Notes: generated by a model from the letters alone, not told the origin. DNA of 7,362 nucleotides from Actinomycetota bacterium (GCA_005883885.1 VAYF01000189.1:1-7362), one strand, 5' to 3'; counted from the stretch's first letter, positions 1 to 5,777 are shown. Numbers and translations: made by a program.

Positions 1-6
1 GGTTCT

Positions 7-372
7 ATGCCGCAAGGACCGCGAACGGAGCGGGTCGGCGAGGGGCTCCGAGAGATCCTCGCCGAAGCGATCCACAAGCTGAAGGACCCGAGGATCGGGT
101 TCGTCACGATCACCGGCGTCAAGGTCTCCCGCGATCTCCGGGTCGCCTGGGTCTCCTTCACGGCGTTCGGCGATGAGGCCGCCAAGGCGGGTTCGCGGGC
201 GGCGCTGCGTTCCGCGACGCCTCACCTCCGGCATGAGCTGGGTCGTCAGATCCGGCTCAAGGTCGTCCCGGAGCTTCGGTTCGAGGAAGACGACACGCTC
301 GCGACCGGTGAGCGCATCGACCGGATCATCGACCGGCTGCATCACGAGGAGGGTGCTTCGCATGACGCCTGA
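7..372 (+). CDS. rbfA: Ribosome-binding factor A (RbfA)
   Basis: RbfA is a small KH-fold protein that binds the 30S subunit and assists late maturation of 16S rRNA in the cytoplasm. The 121-residue product has the family hallmarks: KDPRIG at residues 26-31, the strand VTITGVKVSRDLRVAWV (33-49), and a C-terminal half with PELRFEEDDT (88-97) followed by the final helix GERIDRIIDRLH. Length is normal for the family. The ATG at 7 gives the expected N-terminus, but only six bases precede it, so a ribosome binding site cannot be judged. Its last 11 nt overlap the next gene, suggesting translational coupling. In many bacteria rbfA follows infB, which would lie just outside the window. Identification is secure. 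Confidence 0.94.
   Translation: MPQGPRTERVGEGLREILAEAIHKLKDPRIGFVTITGVKVSRDLRVAWVSFTAFGDEAAKAGSRAALRSATPHLRHELGRQIRLKVVPELRFEEDDTLATGERIDRIIDRLHHEEGASHDA
346..353 (+). promoter_or_regulatory. Shine-Dalgarno site of the DHH phosphoesterase gene
   Basis: GAGGAGGG lies inside the 3' end of rbfA, 8 nt before the ATG at 362. It decides the start of the next gene: the same frame is open well upstream (an in-frame ATG occurs at 173), but only the ATG at 362 has this site and gives a family-like N-terminus. Confidence 0.8.
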
Positions 373-1345
373 GGACCTCGCCCGGGCCGCCGAGGTCCTG
401 AGCGAAGCCGACCTCGTTGCGATGGCGTGCCACGTGAACCCCGACGCCGACGCCCTCGGATCGATGCTCGGGCTCGCGCAGCATCTCGTTGCCCGCGACA
501 CCGAGGTCACGTGTTCGTTCCCCAACAACCCACCGAACCTGCCTCGATGGGCCGACATGCTTCCCGGGCTCGAGCTCCTGGTGCCGCCCAACCGGTTCCC
601 TCGGTCGCCGGCCGTGATGGTGACGTGCGACTGTGCGTCGTTCGATCGGTTGGGGATGCTCGAGCCCTCTGCGACGGCAGCCAAGGAGCTGATCTGGATC
701 GACCACCATCGGTCGAACGACGGCAGCGGCACGATCCGGCTGGTGGACCCCGACGCGTCCTCGACGTGCGAGCTCGTGGCGAGGTTGATCGACGAGATCG
801 GCGGGGAGCTGACGCGCGAATCGGCGCTCTGCCTCTATGCGGGCCTCGTCACGGACACCGGCCGGTTCCAGTACGAGGCGGTTACCTCGCAGACGCTCCG
901 GCTCGCCGCCCGTCTCCGCGAGCACGATTTCGACCACGCCCGGCTCTCCCAGGTGCTCTACGAGGACAACGGAGCGGCCTACCTCCGGTTGGTTGGCCGG
1001 GCGCTGAGCCGGCTCCAAGAGGTACCGGAGGCCGAGCTCGTCTGGACGTACCTGACCCAAGGCGATCTGGCCGAGGCCGGGGTCGGTCCCGGCGACACCG
1101 ACGACCTGATCGACGTGCTTCGGACCGCCCGGGAGGCGGATGTCGCCGCGATCCTCAAGCAGCAGCGGGATGGCCGGTTCAAGGTGAGCGTCCGCTCGCG
1201 CGGCGGGCACGACCTGGCGGTGGCCGCCGCCGCCTTCGGCGGCGGCGGCCACCGCCTCGCCGCGGGATACACCAGCGAACACGGTCCGGCCGGGACGATC
1301 GAGCGTCTCGCGCGGGTGCTCCGCGGCGAGCCGGTCACGTCGTGA
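362..1345 (+). CDS. nrnA: DHH/DHHA1 phosphoesterase, NrnA-type oligoribonuclease / pAp phosphatase
   Basis: NrnA-family enzymes degrade short RNA oligonucleotides and dephosphorylate 3'-phosphoadenosine 5'-phosphate using a metal-binding DHH domain. The 327-residue product shows the motifs in order: DADALGS (residues 28-34), the Asp in TCDCAS (D90), DHH (114-116), GLVTDTGRF with D165 (161-169), then the C-terminal DHHA1 motif GGGGHRLAAGY (293-303). All expected metal ligands appear present. The ATG at 362 is chosen because of the Shine-Dalgarno site eight bases upstream. The gene overlaps rbfA by 11 nt, and its TGA overlaps the GTG of truB, so the three genes should be translated together. 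The rbfA-nrnA-truB order is common in Actinomycetota and Bacillota. Which activity (nanoRNase, pAp phosphatase, or a cyclic dinucleotide product as substrate) dominates cannot be told from sequence. Confidence 0.93.
   Translation: MTPEDLARAAEVLSEADLVAMACHVNPDADALGSMLGLAQHLVARDTEVTCSFPNNPPNLPRWADMLPGLELLVPPNRFPRSPAVMVTCDCASFDRLGMLEPSATAAKELIWIDHHRSNDGSGTIRLVDPDASSTCELVARLIDEIGGELTRESALCLYAGLVTDTGRFQYEAVTSQTLRLAARLREHDFDHARLSQVLYEDNGAAYLRLVGRALSRLQEVPEAELVWTYLTQGDLAEAGVGPGDTDDLIDVLRTAREADVAAILKQQRDGRFKVSVRSRGGHDLAVAAAAFGGGGHRLAAGYTSEHGPAGTIERLARVLRGEPVTS
1216..1256 (+). repeat. Perfect 19-bp inverted repeat with 3-nt loop inside nrnA
   Basis: Positions 1216-1234 are perfectly complementary to 1238-1256 around the loop TTC at 1235-1237. 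The repeat encodes the run of Ala codons (GCC), one Phe, the run of Gly codons (GGC) and the His of the DHHA1 motif. GCC and GGC are reverse complements, so the protein motif plus GC-rich codon choice can produce it without selection for structure. No T-tract follows, so it is not a standard intrinsic terminator. Confidence 0.75.
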
Positions 1346-2199
1346 GCCTGGGGTCCGTCGAAGGGCTGCTGCTGGTCGACAAGCCCTCGGGCATCACGTC
1401 GCACGACGTCGTCGCGATGGTCCGACGGGCAACCCAGGCCAAGAAGGTCGGTCACGCGGGGACCCTCGACCCCATGGCGACCGGGCTCCTCGTGTTGGGA
1501 TTGGGTCGAGCGACCCGGCTCCTTCGGTTCCTGGGCGACCTCCCGAAGACGTACGAGGGGACCTTCCGTCTCGGGGTCGAGACGACCACGCTCGACGCCG
1601 AGGGTGACGTGACCGGGGAGTCGCGGGTCGCCGTGACCGACGCCGAGATCGCCCGAGCGATGGCGGCGAAGCTCGGCGGGTCGTGGCAGCGTCCGCCGGC
1701 CTTCAGCGCGGTGAAGGTCGGCGGGCGCAAGCTGTACGACGCGGCTCGGCGGGGAGAGCTGCTCCGTGCCGAACCGCGGAGCGTCACGGTCGACCGGTTC
1801 GAGCCGGTCGCCCGGAACGGCGTGGACGTCGACTTCATCGCCGTCGTGAGCGGCGGCACGTACGTGCGCGTCCTCGCGGCCGACGTCGGGTCGGCGCTGG
1901 GCTGCGGTGCGCACCTCAGGCGGCTCCGACGGACGGCGATCGGATCGTTCATCGTGAGCAACGCGAGCCCCCCCGAGACGGTCGGTGACGTCATCCCCAT
2001 CGAACGGGCCGTCGAGCACCTTCCCCGCCTGGAACTCGAGCCGGAGGAGGCGCGCGTCGCGCGCGACGGGAGCATCCTCGGACCCGCCGGGATCCAGGGG
2101 CCCTACGCCGTCTTCGATCCGGCGGGCTCTCTGGTCGGGATCTACCGAGACGACGGGCCGAAGGCCCGTCCGGAGGTGGTCCTCGCCCGGCTCGGGTAG
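1342..2199 (+). CDS. truB: tRNA pseudouridine(55) synthase TruB
   Basis: TruB converts U55 in the T-loop of tRNAs to pseudouridine. The 285-residue product carries LLVDKPSGITSHDVV (residues 10-24), GHAGTLDPMATGLLVLG (37-53) with the catalytic aspartate at D43, KTYEG (69-73), RPPAFSAVKVGGRKLYDAAR (117-136), VSGGTYVRVLAADVG (169-183) and GAHLRRLRRTAIGSF (189-203). A C-terminal part of about 50 residues (ILGPAGIQGPYAVFDPAG and onward) fits the extra PUA-like domain of actinobacterial TruB. The start is the GTG at 1342, whose GTGA overlaps the TGA of nrnA. No strong Shine-Dalgarno site is visible, so translation probably depends on coupling. The frame is open far upstream (to about 427), but that part is a shadow of nrnA. 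Confidence 0.95.
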   Translation: MSLGSVEGLLLVDKPSGITSHDVVAMVRRATQAKKVGHAGTLDPMATGLLVLGLGRATRLLRFLGDLPKTYEGTFRLGVETTTLDAEGDVTGESRVAVTDAEIARAMAAKLGGSWQRPPAFSAVKVGGRKLYDAARRGELLRAEPRSVTVDRFEPVARNGVDVDFIAVVSGGTYVRVLAADVGSALGCGAHLRRLRRTAIGSFIVSNASPPETVGDVIPIERAVEHLPRLELEPEEARVARDGSILGPAGIQGPYAVFDPAGSLVGIYRDDGPKARPEVVLARLG

Positions 2200-2202
2200 G
2201 CT
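2195..2202 (+). promoter_or_regulatory. Candidate -10 box for a near-leaderless flippase-like gene
   Basis: GGTAGGCT ends 8 nt before the ATG at 2211. With the TAGGCT hexamer (2197-2202) as a -10 element, transcription would begin about 2 nt before the ATG, giving an almost leaderless mRNA, and no Shine-Dalgarno sequence precedes this ATG. The TAG stop codon of truB (2197-2199) forms the first half of the hexamer. No good -35 hexamer is seen at standard spacing. The call rests on two similar boxes before ribF and rpsO. Confidence 0.5.
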
Positions 2203-2210
2203 CGGCGGCG

Positions 2211-3296
2211 ATGCCCGAACCCAAGGGCCGCACGCGTCTGACCTGGAAGCGGATCGTCGGCTACGTGATCTCCGTCGCGATCGTGGTCGCGATCTTCGCG
2301 TGGGCGATCCCGAAGTACGCCGACTACCACGACGTCATCTCCGCGATCAGGACGTTGACGCCGCTCGAGCTCTGGTCGCTGGTGGCCGCGACGATCTTCA
2401 ACCTCGTGACCTACTGGTGGGCGAATCAGGCGGCCATGCCGGGCATGGGCATCGGCAAGGCCGCCGTCCTGACGCAGACGACGACATCGGTCGCGAACAC
2501 GCTCCCCGCGGGAGGTGCGATCGCGATCGGTCTCACGTACTCGATCCTGGACTCATGGGGTTTCACCGGCACGAACGTCGCGCTCTACGTGGGCGTGACC
2601 GGCATCTGGAACATCTTCACGAAGCTCGGGCTACCGATGCTCGCGCTGGTGTTCCTCGCGCTCAGCGGGCATCTAACCCCGGCGTACATCGTGGCTGCGG
2701 TCGTCGGCCTCGCGTTCCTCGGGGCCGCGGTGGTGCTGTTCGCGCTCCTCTTCCGCAGCGAGACGTTCGCGATCCGGATCGGGAACGCGCTCGTTCGCGT
2801 TGTGTCCTGGTTCCGTGGACTCCTCCGTAAGCCCAGGGTCACGGGATGGGGCGAGGGTGCAGCTCGGTTCCGACGAGACACGATCACGCTCGTCCGGTAC
2901 CGATGGATCCGGTTGACGCTGTTCACCGTGCTGAGCCAGTTGGCCCTCTTCTTCGTGCTGTTGCTCTCGCTCCGTCACATGGGCGTCTCGGAGCACGAGG
3001 TGTCGTCCGCGGAGGCCTTCGCGGTGTTCGCGTTCTCGCGATTGCTGTCGGCGGTCCCGATCACGCCGGGTGGGGTCGGTCTGATCGACCTCGGGTACAT
3101 CGGGGGACTGACCGCGTTCGACTCACTCGAGAAGGCGCAGATCGTCGCGGCGGTGCTGCTGTTCCGCGCCCTCACGTACGGCATCCAGATCCCGATCGGA
3201 GGGTTCACGTACGTCATCTGGCGGGTGAAGTCGGATTGGCGCCGCCCCGCCGATGTGGCCGCGCAGCGGGAGCGGGTCAGCTACTTCCCCGCTTGA
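2211..3296 (+). CDS. Flippase-like integral membrane protein, UPF0104 / LPG-synthase transmembrane-domain family
   Basis: A 361-residue polytopic membrane protein. Likely transmembrane stretches lie near residues 15-33, 53-71, 93-112, 123-150, 157-181, 235-255, 268-286 and 308-338, with a charged cytoplasmic-looking segment at about 200-230 (LLRKPRV, RFRRD). NTLPAGGAIAIGLTYS (96-111) and VPITPGGVGLIDLG (282-295) resemble the conserved glycine/proline-rich motifs of UPF0104 (YbhN/AglD-like) proteins, which share the membrane domain of lysylphosphatidylglycerol synthase. The C-terminal aminoacyl-transfer domain of MprF is absent, so lipid lysylation is not expected. A role in moving or presenting a lipid-linked substrate is an inference from family. 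The start ATG lies 11 nt after the truB stop and has its own candidate promoter. The 3' end overlaps the convergent PAP2 gene by 16 nt. Family assignment is fairly sure; substrate is unknown. Confidence 0.82.
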   Translation: MPEPKGRTRLTWKRIVGYVISVAIVVAIFAWAIPKYADYHDVISAIRTLTPLELWSLVAATIFNLVTYWWANQAAMPGMGIGKAAVLTQTTTSVANTLPAGGAIAIGLTYSILDSWGFTGTNVALYVGVTGIWNIFTKLGLPMLALVFLALSGHLTPAYIVAAVVGLAFLGAAVVLFALLFRSETFAIRIGNALVRVVSWFRGLLRKPRVTGWGEGAARFRRDTITLVRYRWIRLTLFTVLSQLALFFVLLLSLRHMGVSEHEVSSAEAFAVFAFSRLLSAVPITPGGVGLIDLGYIGGLTAFDSLEKAQIVAAVLLFRALTYGIQIPIGGFTYVIWRVKSDWRRPADVAAQRERVSYFPA

Positions 3297-3888
3297 ACGG
3301 GTGCGTCCGGCGCGTCCTCGCGGGGGATCGGCTCCCCACGGGCCCGGAAGATCACGTCACGGCACTCCGTGACCGCCGCCGCCCAGAAGATCGCGATACC
3401 CGCACCGAGGAGCGTGCCAGCCACCACGTCGGAGAACCAATGGGCGGCGAGGTACACGCGCGACATCGACATGACGAATGCGAACCCGACCGCCAACCAT
3501 TCCCAGCGGTGGCGTCGCTCGCCCGCCGGGAAGAACGCGAGCACCAGGGCGTGCTGGCCCAGGTCGAGGCGAACGCGAGGCACCCGGCCCAGCGCCGACG
3601 GATCGCGAGCACGAGGACGGCGGCGATCCGGACCGGGATCGTGACGACGCCGCCGCCGATCACGTTCAGCACCTTGCAGATCCACGTGAGCGAAGCGTTC
3701 CGAACGTCGAGCATCCAGCCGCTCATCGTGGTGTCGAACCTGCCGACGAAGCGGATCGTCGTCAGCGGAGCGACCTCGGGTGGGTGACGGCCCACCAAGA
3801 AGAGCGACGCGCTGCAGCCGGCCAGCAGGGCGAGCGACCAGAGGAACGCGCGTCGGTGGTTTGCGAGCATCTGCGTTTCCGCAGTCAT
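3281..3888 (-). pseudogene. PAP2-type lipid phosphatase, disrupted by an out-of-frame internal deletion
   Basis: PAP2 (type 2 phosphatidic acid phosphatase) membrane enzymes remove phosphate from lipid phosphates or pyrophosphates through K-x6-RP, PSGH and SR-x5-H-x3-D motifs. The N-terminal part (ATG at 3888, about 111 residues to about 3556) has membrane segments and family-like sequence (SLTWICKVLNVIGGG, RRRWAGCLAFASTW). The C-terminal part continues in another frame from about 3550 (ALVLAFFPAGERRHRWEWLA) and has the third motif intact, SRVYLAAHWFSD. Motifs one and two and flanking residues, by family comparison roughly 40 residues, are absent at the join near 3550-3556, and the frame changes there. 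The total of about 200 residues would become about 240, usual for the family, if the gap were filled. GAGGA lies 6 nt before the ATG. The gene follows the four-helix protein gene by 28 nt, probably as an operon. As written it cannot be catalytic. A real deletion and an assembly error are both possible. Confidence 0.78.
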
Positions 3889-3916
3889 CCGGGGTCCTCG
3901 CACGGTGGCGGACCGG

Positions 3917-4369
3917 TCATCGGCGAGGTGGTGGGGGGACGGGAGGAACCGAACGGAGCGGAGGAGTACGTGCGGATCGGAAGAACTCCGTCGCTCCCGG
4001 CGTTCCCCACAGCCCGACCAGGACGACGACGTCGATCAGCCCGATCACCCAGGCGACGAACGCGCCGGGTTGGCGTGTCAGGACCGAAACGACGCTGAAC
4101 AGCAGTGACAGGCCGAAGACCGCGGTCGTGACGATGCGCGCAGCGTTGCTCCCGCCGAAGAGCGCGTAGACGAGCACGAGCTCGAGGAGTCCGAGCGTGA
4201 GCACGACGAAACCGGTGACCACGAGGGGGCCCTGCGAGAGCCCGTGGCGGGCCATCTGCCGCGTGTTCGACGCGACGAGCAGGACGATCAACCCACCGAG
4301 CGCTGAGAACGCGCCGTTGATGCCCATCAGCCAGCCGGCGAACGTCACGCCTCCTGGTCGTCGCTGCAC
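3917..4369 (-). CDS. Hypothetical four-helix integral membrane protein
   Basis: I do not recognise a named family. The 150-residue product has four hydrophobic segments at about residues 9-33, 48-71, 78-98 and 102-122, joined by short loops (SNTRQMARHGLSQ, GGSNAAR, TRQ), and ends in a proline/arginine-rich tail (SARTPPLRSVPPVPPPPRR) likely in the cytoplasm. No catalytic motif is visible. The start chosen is the GTG at 4369, preceded after 4 nt by AGGGGAGG (4374-4381). A GTG at 4387 would add six residues but has no ribosome binding site. It is first in a minus-strand pair with the PAP2 gene and diverges from ribF across 77 nt. Steady hydrophobic periodicity and the good ribosome binding site support a real gene. 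Function is unknown; the neighbours only suggest the envelope. Confidence 0.7.
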   Translation of the reverse strand: MQRRPGGVTFAGWLMGINGAFSALGGLIVLLVASNTRQMARHGLSQGPLVVTGFVVLTLGLLELVLVYALFGGSNAARIVTTAVFGLSLLFSVVSVLTRQPGAFVAWVIGLIDVVVLVGLWGTPGATEFFRSARTPPLRSVPPVPPPPRR

Positions 4370-4430
4370 GCATCCTCCCCTGGGCACATCGGGCCGAGGT
4401 TGTCATGGGCAGGGAGGGGGGCGCAAGGCG

Positions 4431-4438
4431 GGTACGCT
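4431..4438 (+). promoter_or_regulatory. Candidate -10 box for near-leaderless ribF
   Basis: GGTACGCT ends 8 nt before the GTG at 4447, the same spacing as the box before the flippase-like gene. Taking TACGCT (4433-4438) as -10 places the transcript start about 2 nt before the start codon. There is no Shine-Dalgarno sequence close to the GTG. The purine-rich run at 4411-4422 is too far upstream and would lie before the transcript start. A TTGTCA at 4400-4405 resembles a -35 but is 27 nt away, too far. Confidence 0.5.
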
Positions 4439-4446
4439 CTGCGGCC

Positions 4447-5297
4447 GTGGAAGTCGTGCGCGGGATCCGGTCGCTCCCGCTCGCCGAGGAGCCATCCGTC
4501 GCAACGGTCGGATTCTTCGATGGCGTCCATCTGGGTCATCAGGCGGTCCTGGGAGCGAACCGCGGCTGCTCACCACGGTGGAACGGAAGGCCGAGCTGAT
4601 CGCCGCCTCCGGCGTCGACGTCCTCGTCGTCCTCACGTTCGATCGGGACTTCTCCCTGATCACGGCCGAGGACTTCGTCATGGAGGTCCTGGTCCGCGGC
4701 GTGCACGCCGTGCATGCGGCGATGGGCGCTAACTTCACGTTCGGGTTCAAGGCCCAAGGGACGATGCGGACGCTCCCTGGCCTCGCGACTCCCCACGGGC
4801 TCGGCGTGGAGACGGTCGAGCTCGTGGAACTCGGGGAACGGATCGTCTCATCGACCTCGATCCGCACCGCGCTCTCGTCGGGCGACCTCGAGTGGCCGCT
4901 CGCTGCGCTCGGTCGACGGTTCGTCCTCGATGGCGAGGTCGTCACCGGCCACGGTCGCGGTCGAGGCCTCGGGTACCCGACGGCCAACCTTCGCACGTGG
5001 CCAAGGCTGCTCCTTCCGGGACAAGGGATCTACGCAGGCGTGGCGACCCATGGGGCACGCCGGTACCGAGCCGCGATCGACTGCGGAACGAATCCGACCT
5101 TCGGGGTCGAGCCGCTGCACGTCGAGTCGTTCCTGCTGGACTTCGAAGGTGATCTTCCCGGCGAGCCGTTATCGATCGAGTTCTGGTCGCGTTTGCGCGA
5201 CGAGGTCCGGTACGACTCCGTGGACGAGCTCGTATCGGCGATCGAGGCCGATGTGACGAGGACCCGCCAGCTGATCCCCGATGCGGCCATGCCGTGA
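4447..5297 (+). pseudogene. ribF: Bifunctional riboflavin kinase / FMN adenylyltransferase RibF, interrupted by an out-of-frame internal gap
   Basis: RibF phosphorylates riboflavin to FMN and adenylates FMN to FAD. The first 34 codons (GTG 4447 to about 4548) end with the nucleotide-binding motif SVATVGFFDGVHLGHQAV. The rest lies in another frame from about 4548 (PGSEPRLLTTVERKAELI) to the TGA at 5295. It includes GANFTFGFKAQGT and IVSSTSIR of the adenylyltransferase domain, then a complete-looking riboflavin kinase domain: GHGRGRGLGYPTANL, GIYAGVA, DCGTNPTF, HVESFLLDFEGDLPG and a C-terminal SVDELVSAIEADV helix. About 30 residues expected between the two parts, including the TFDPHP-type motif, are absent at 4543-4556. 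Parts plus gap would make about 310 residues, normal for RibF. The GTG at 4447 fits the promoter box; an in-frame ATG at 4405 would add 14 residues. ribF-rpsO-pnp order is typical of actinobacteria. Because RibF is normally essential, an assembly or sequencing error, or a second copy elsewhere, is likelier than true loss. Confidence 0.85.
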
Positions 5298-5329
5298 GCG
5301 TCACCGCAGGTCGTGGGGCCGTTGTCGCT

Positions 5330-5337
5330 GGTAGCCT
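5330..5337 (+). promoter_or_regulatory. Candidate -10 box for rpsO
   Basis: GGTAGCCT lies in the 52-nt gap between ribF and rpsO. TAGCCT (5332-5337) as -10 would start the transcript about 6 nt before the ATG at 5350, and no Shine-Dalgarno sequence is present. It matches the boxes before 2211 and 4447 in the pattern GGTA[G/C][G/C]CT. No clear -35 is seen. rpsO may also be reached by read-through from ribF. Confidence 0.45.
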
Positions 5338-5349
5338 TGACCTTCGACC

Positions 5350-5619
5350 ATGACGTTGACCAAAGAAGCCAAGACCGAGATCATCCAGGAGCATGCCCGC
5401 ACCGCGGGCGACACCGGCTCCGGCGAGGTGCAGGTCGCCGTGCTGACCAAGCGGATCGGCGACCTCACCGAGCATCTCAAGCTGCACAAGCAGGATCATC
5501 ACAGCCGCCGTGGCCTCCTGATGCTGGTCGGGCGCCGCCGGCGCCTGCTGGAGTACCTCAAGCGGGAGGACATCGAGCGGTACCGCGCGATCGTCGCGAA
5601 GCTCGGTCTCCGACGATGA
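5350..5619 (+). CDS. rpsO: 30S ribosomal protein S15
   Basis: S15 binds the central domain of 16S rRNA early in 30S assembly and contributes to an inter-subunit bridge. The product is 89 residues, the standard length, with the family signature running through GDTGSGEVQVAVLTKRI, LTEHLKLHKQDHHSRRGLL (conserved HHSRRGL), the basic segment GRRRRLLEYLKREDIERY and the terminal LGLRR. The ATG at 5350 gives the expected N-terminus (MTLTKEAK). No ribosome binding site precedes it, consistent with an almost leaderless transcript from the box at 5332. rpsO directly upstream of pnp is one of the most widely conserved bacterial pairs. Confidence 0.97.
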   Translation: MTLTKEAKTEIIQEHARTAGDTGSGEVQVAVLTKRIGDLTEHLKLHKQDHHSRRGLLMLVGRRRRLLEYLKREDIERYRAIVAKLGLRR

Positions 5620-5626
5620 ACGTGCT

Positions 5627-5648
5627 CGGCGCCGCCGCGGCGGCGCCG
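5627..5648 (+). other. 22-nt perfect GC palindrome just after rpsO, possible processing or attenuation hairpin
   Basis: Positions 5627-5637 are the exact reverse complement of 5638-5648, starting 7 nt after the rpsO stop codon. As RNA it can form a 9-bp all-GC stem with a 4-nt loop. No run of T follows, so it is not a classical intrinsic terminator. It may act as a 3'-end stabiliser or processing site for rpsO mRNA, a role known for the rpsO-pnp junction in E. coli, but here only inferred. Confidence 0.5.
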
Positions 5649-5671
5649 GACCGAAAGGAGTGATGCGTCAC

Positions 5672-5777
5672 GACCACGTGAGTGGCCGCAGGAGGGAAGG
5701 CCCGAAGCGAGGTCGGTTCTCAGTCGCGAGCTTCCGCAGCGGTGACGCCCCGGAGGTTCACCACTGACAACCGGCCC
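5672..5777 (+). promoter_or_regulatory. Structured 5' leader of pnp, candidate cis-regulatory RNA (possibly Actino-pnp class)
   Basis: The 222-nt gap between rpsO and pnp contains nested complementarity. A long arm pairs 5711-5718 with 5769-5776 (8 bp, one G-U), then 5720-5724 with 5763-5767 (5 bp), then 5731-5736 with 5751-5756 (6 bp, one G-U), and 5739-5741 with 5746-5748 closing a GUGA tetraloop. A separate small hairpin pairs 5674-5677 with 5682-5685 around another GUGA loop. In E. coli PNPase represses itself through a leader hairpin cut by RNase III, and an RNA motif named Actino-pnp has been described upstream of actinobacterial pnp genes. I cannot match the consensus from memory, so membership is a hypothesis; the base pairing is read directly. 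Confidence 0.55.

Noticed and set aside
427..1341. Upstream extension of truB across nrnA
   Set aside because: The frame is open but encodes arginine/proline-rich shadow sequence of nrnA. Recognisable TruB begins only at the GTG at 1342.
4400..4438. TTGTCA at 4400-4405 as -35 partner of TACGCT at 4433-4438
   Set aside because: The 27-nt spacing is far outside the usual 16-19 nt for a housekeeping sigma factor.
4197..4547. N-terminal extension of RibF in the frame of its second half
   Set aside because: The frame is open back to 4197, but this part lies opposite the four-helix protein gene and on the ribF N-terminus in the wrong frame. Its residues do not resemble RibF until about 4548.
4540..4560. 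Programmed ribosomal frameshift in ribF
   Set aside because: A frameshift would restore the frame but not the roughly 30 missing residues, and no slippery heptamer or downstream stimulatory structure is evident. A deletion or assembly gap fits better.
5663..5767. Small open reading frame of 34 codons between rpsO and pnp (MRHDHVSGRRREG...), with AAAGGAG just before its ATG
   Set aside because: The Shine-Dalgarno-like site is only 2 nt from the ATG, the product is arginine-rich as expected from random GC-rich sequence, and the stretch coincides with the paired leader RNA. Kept only as a remote leader-peptide possibility.
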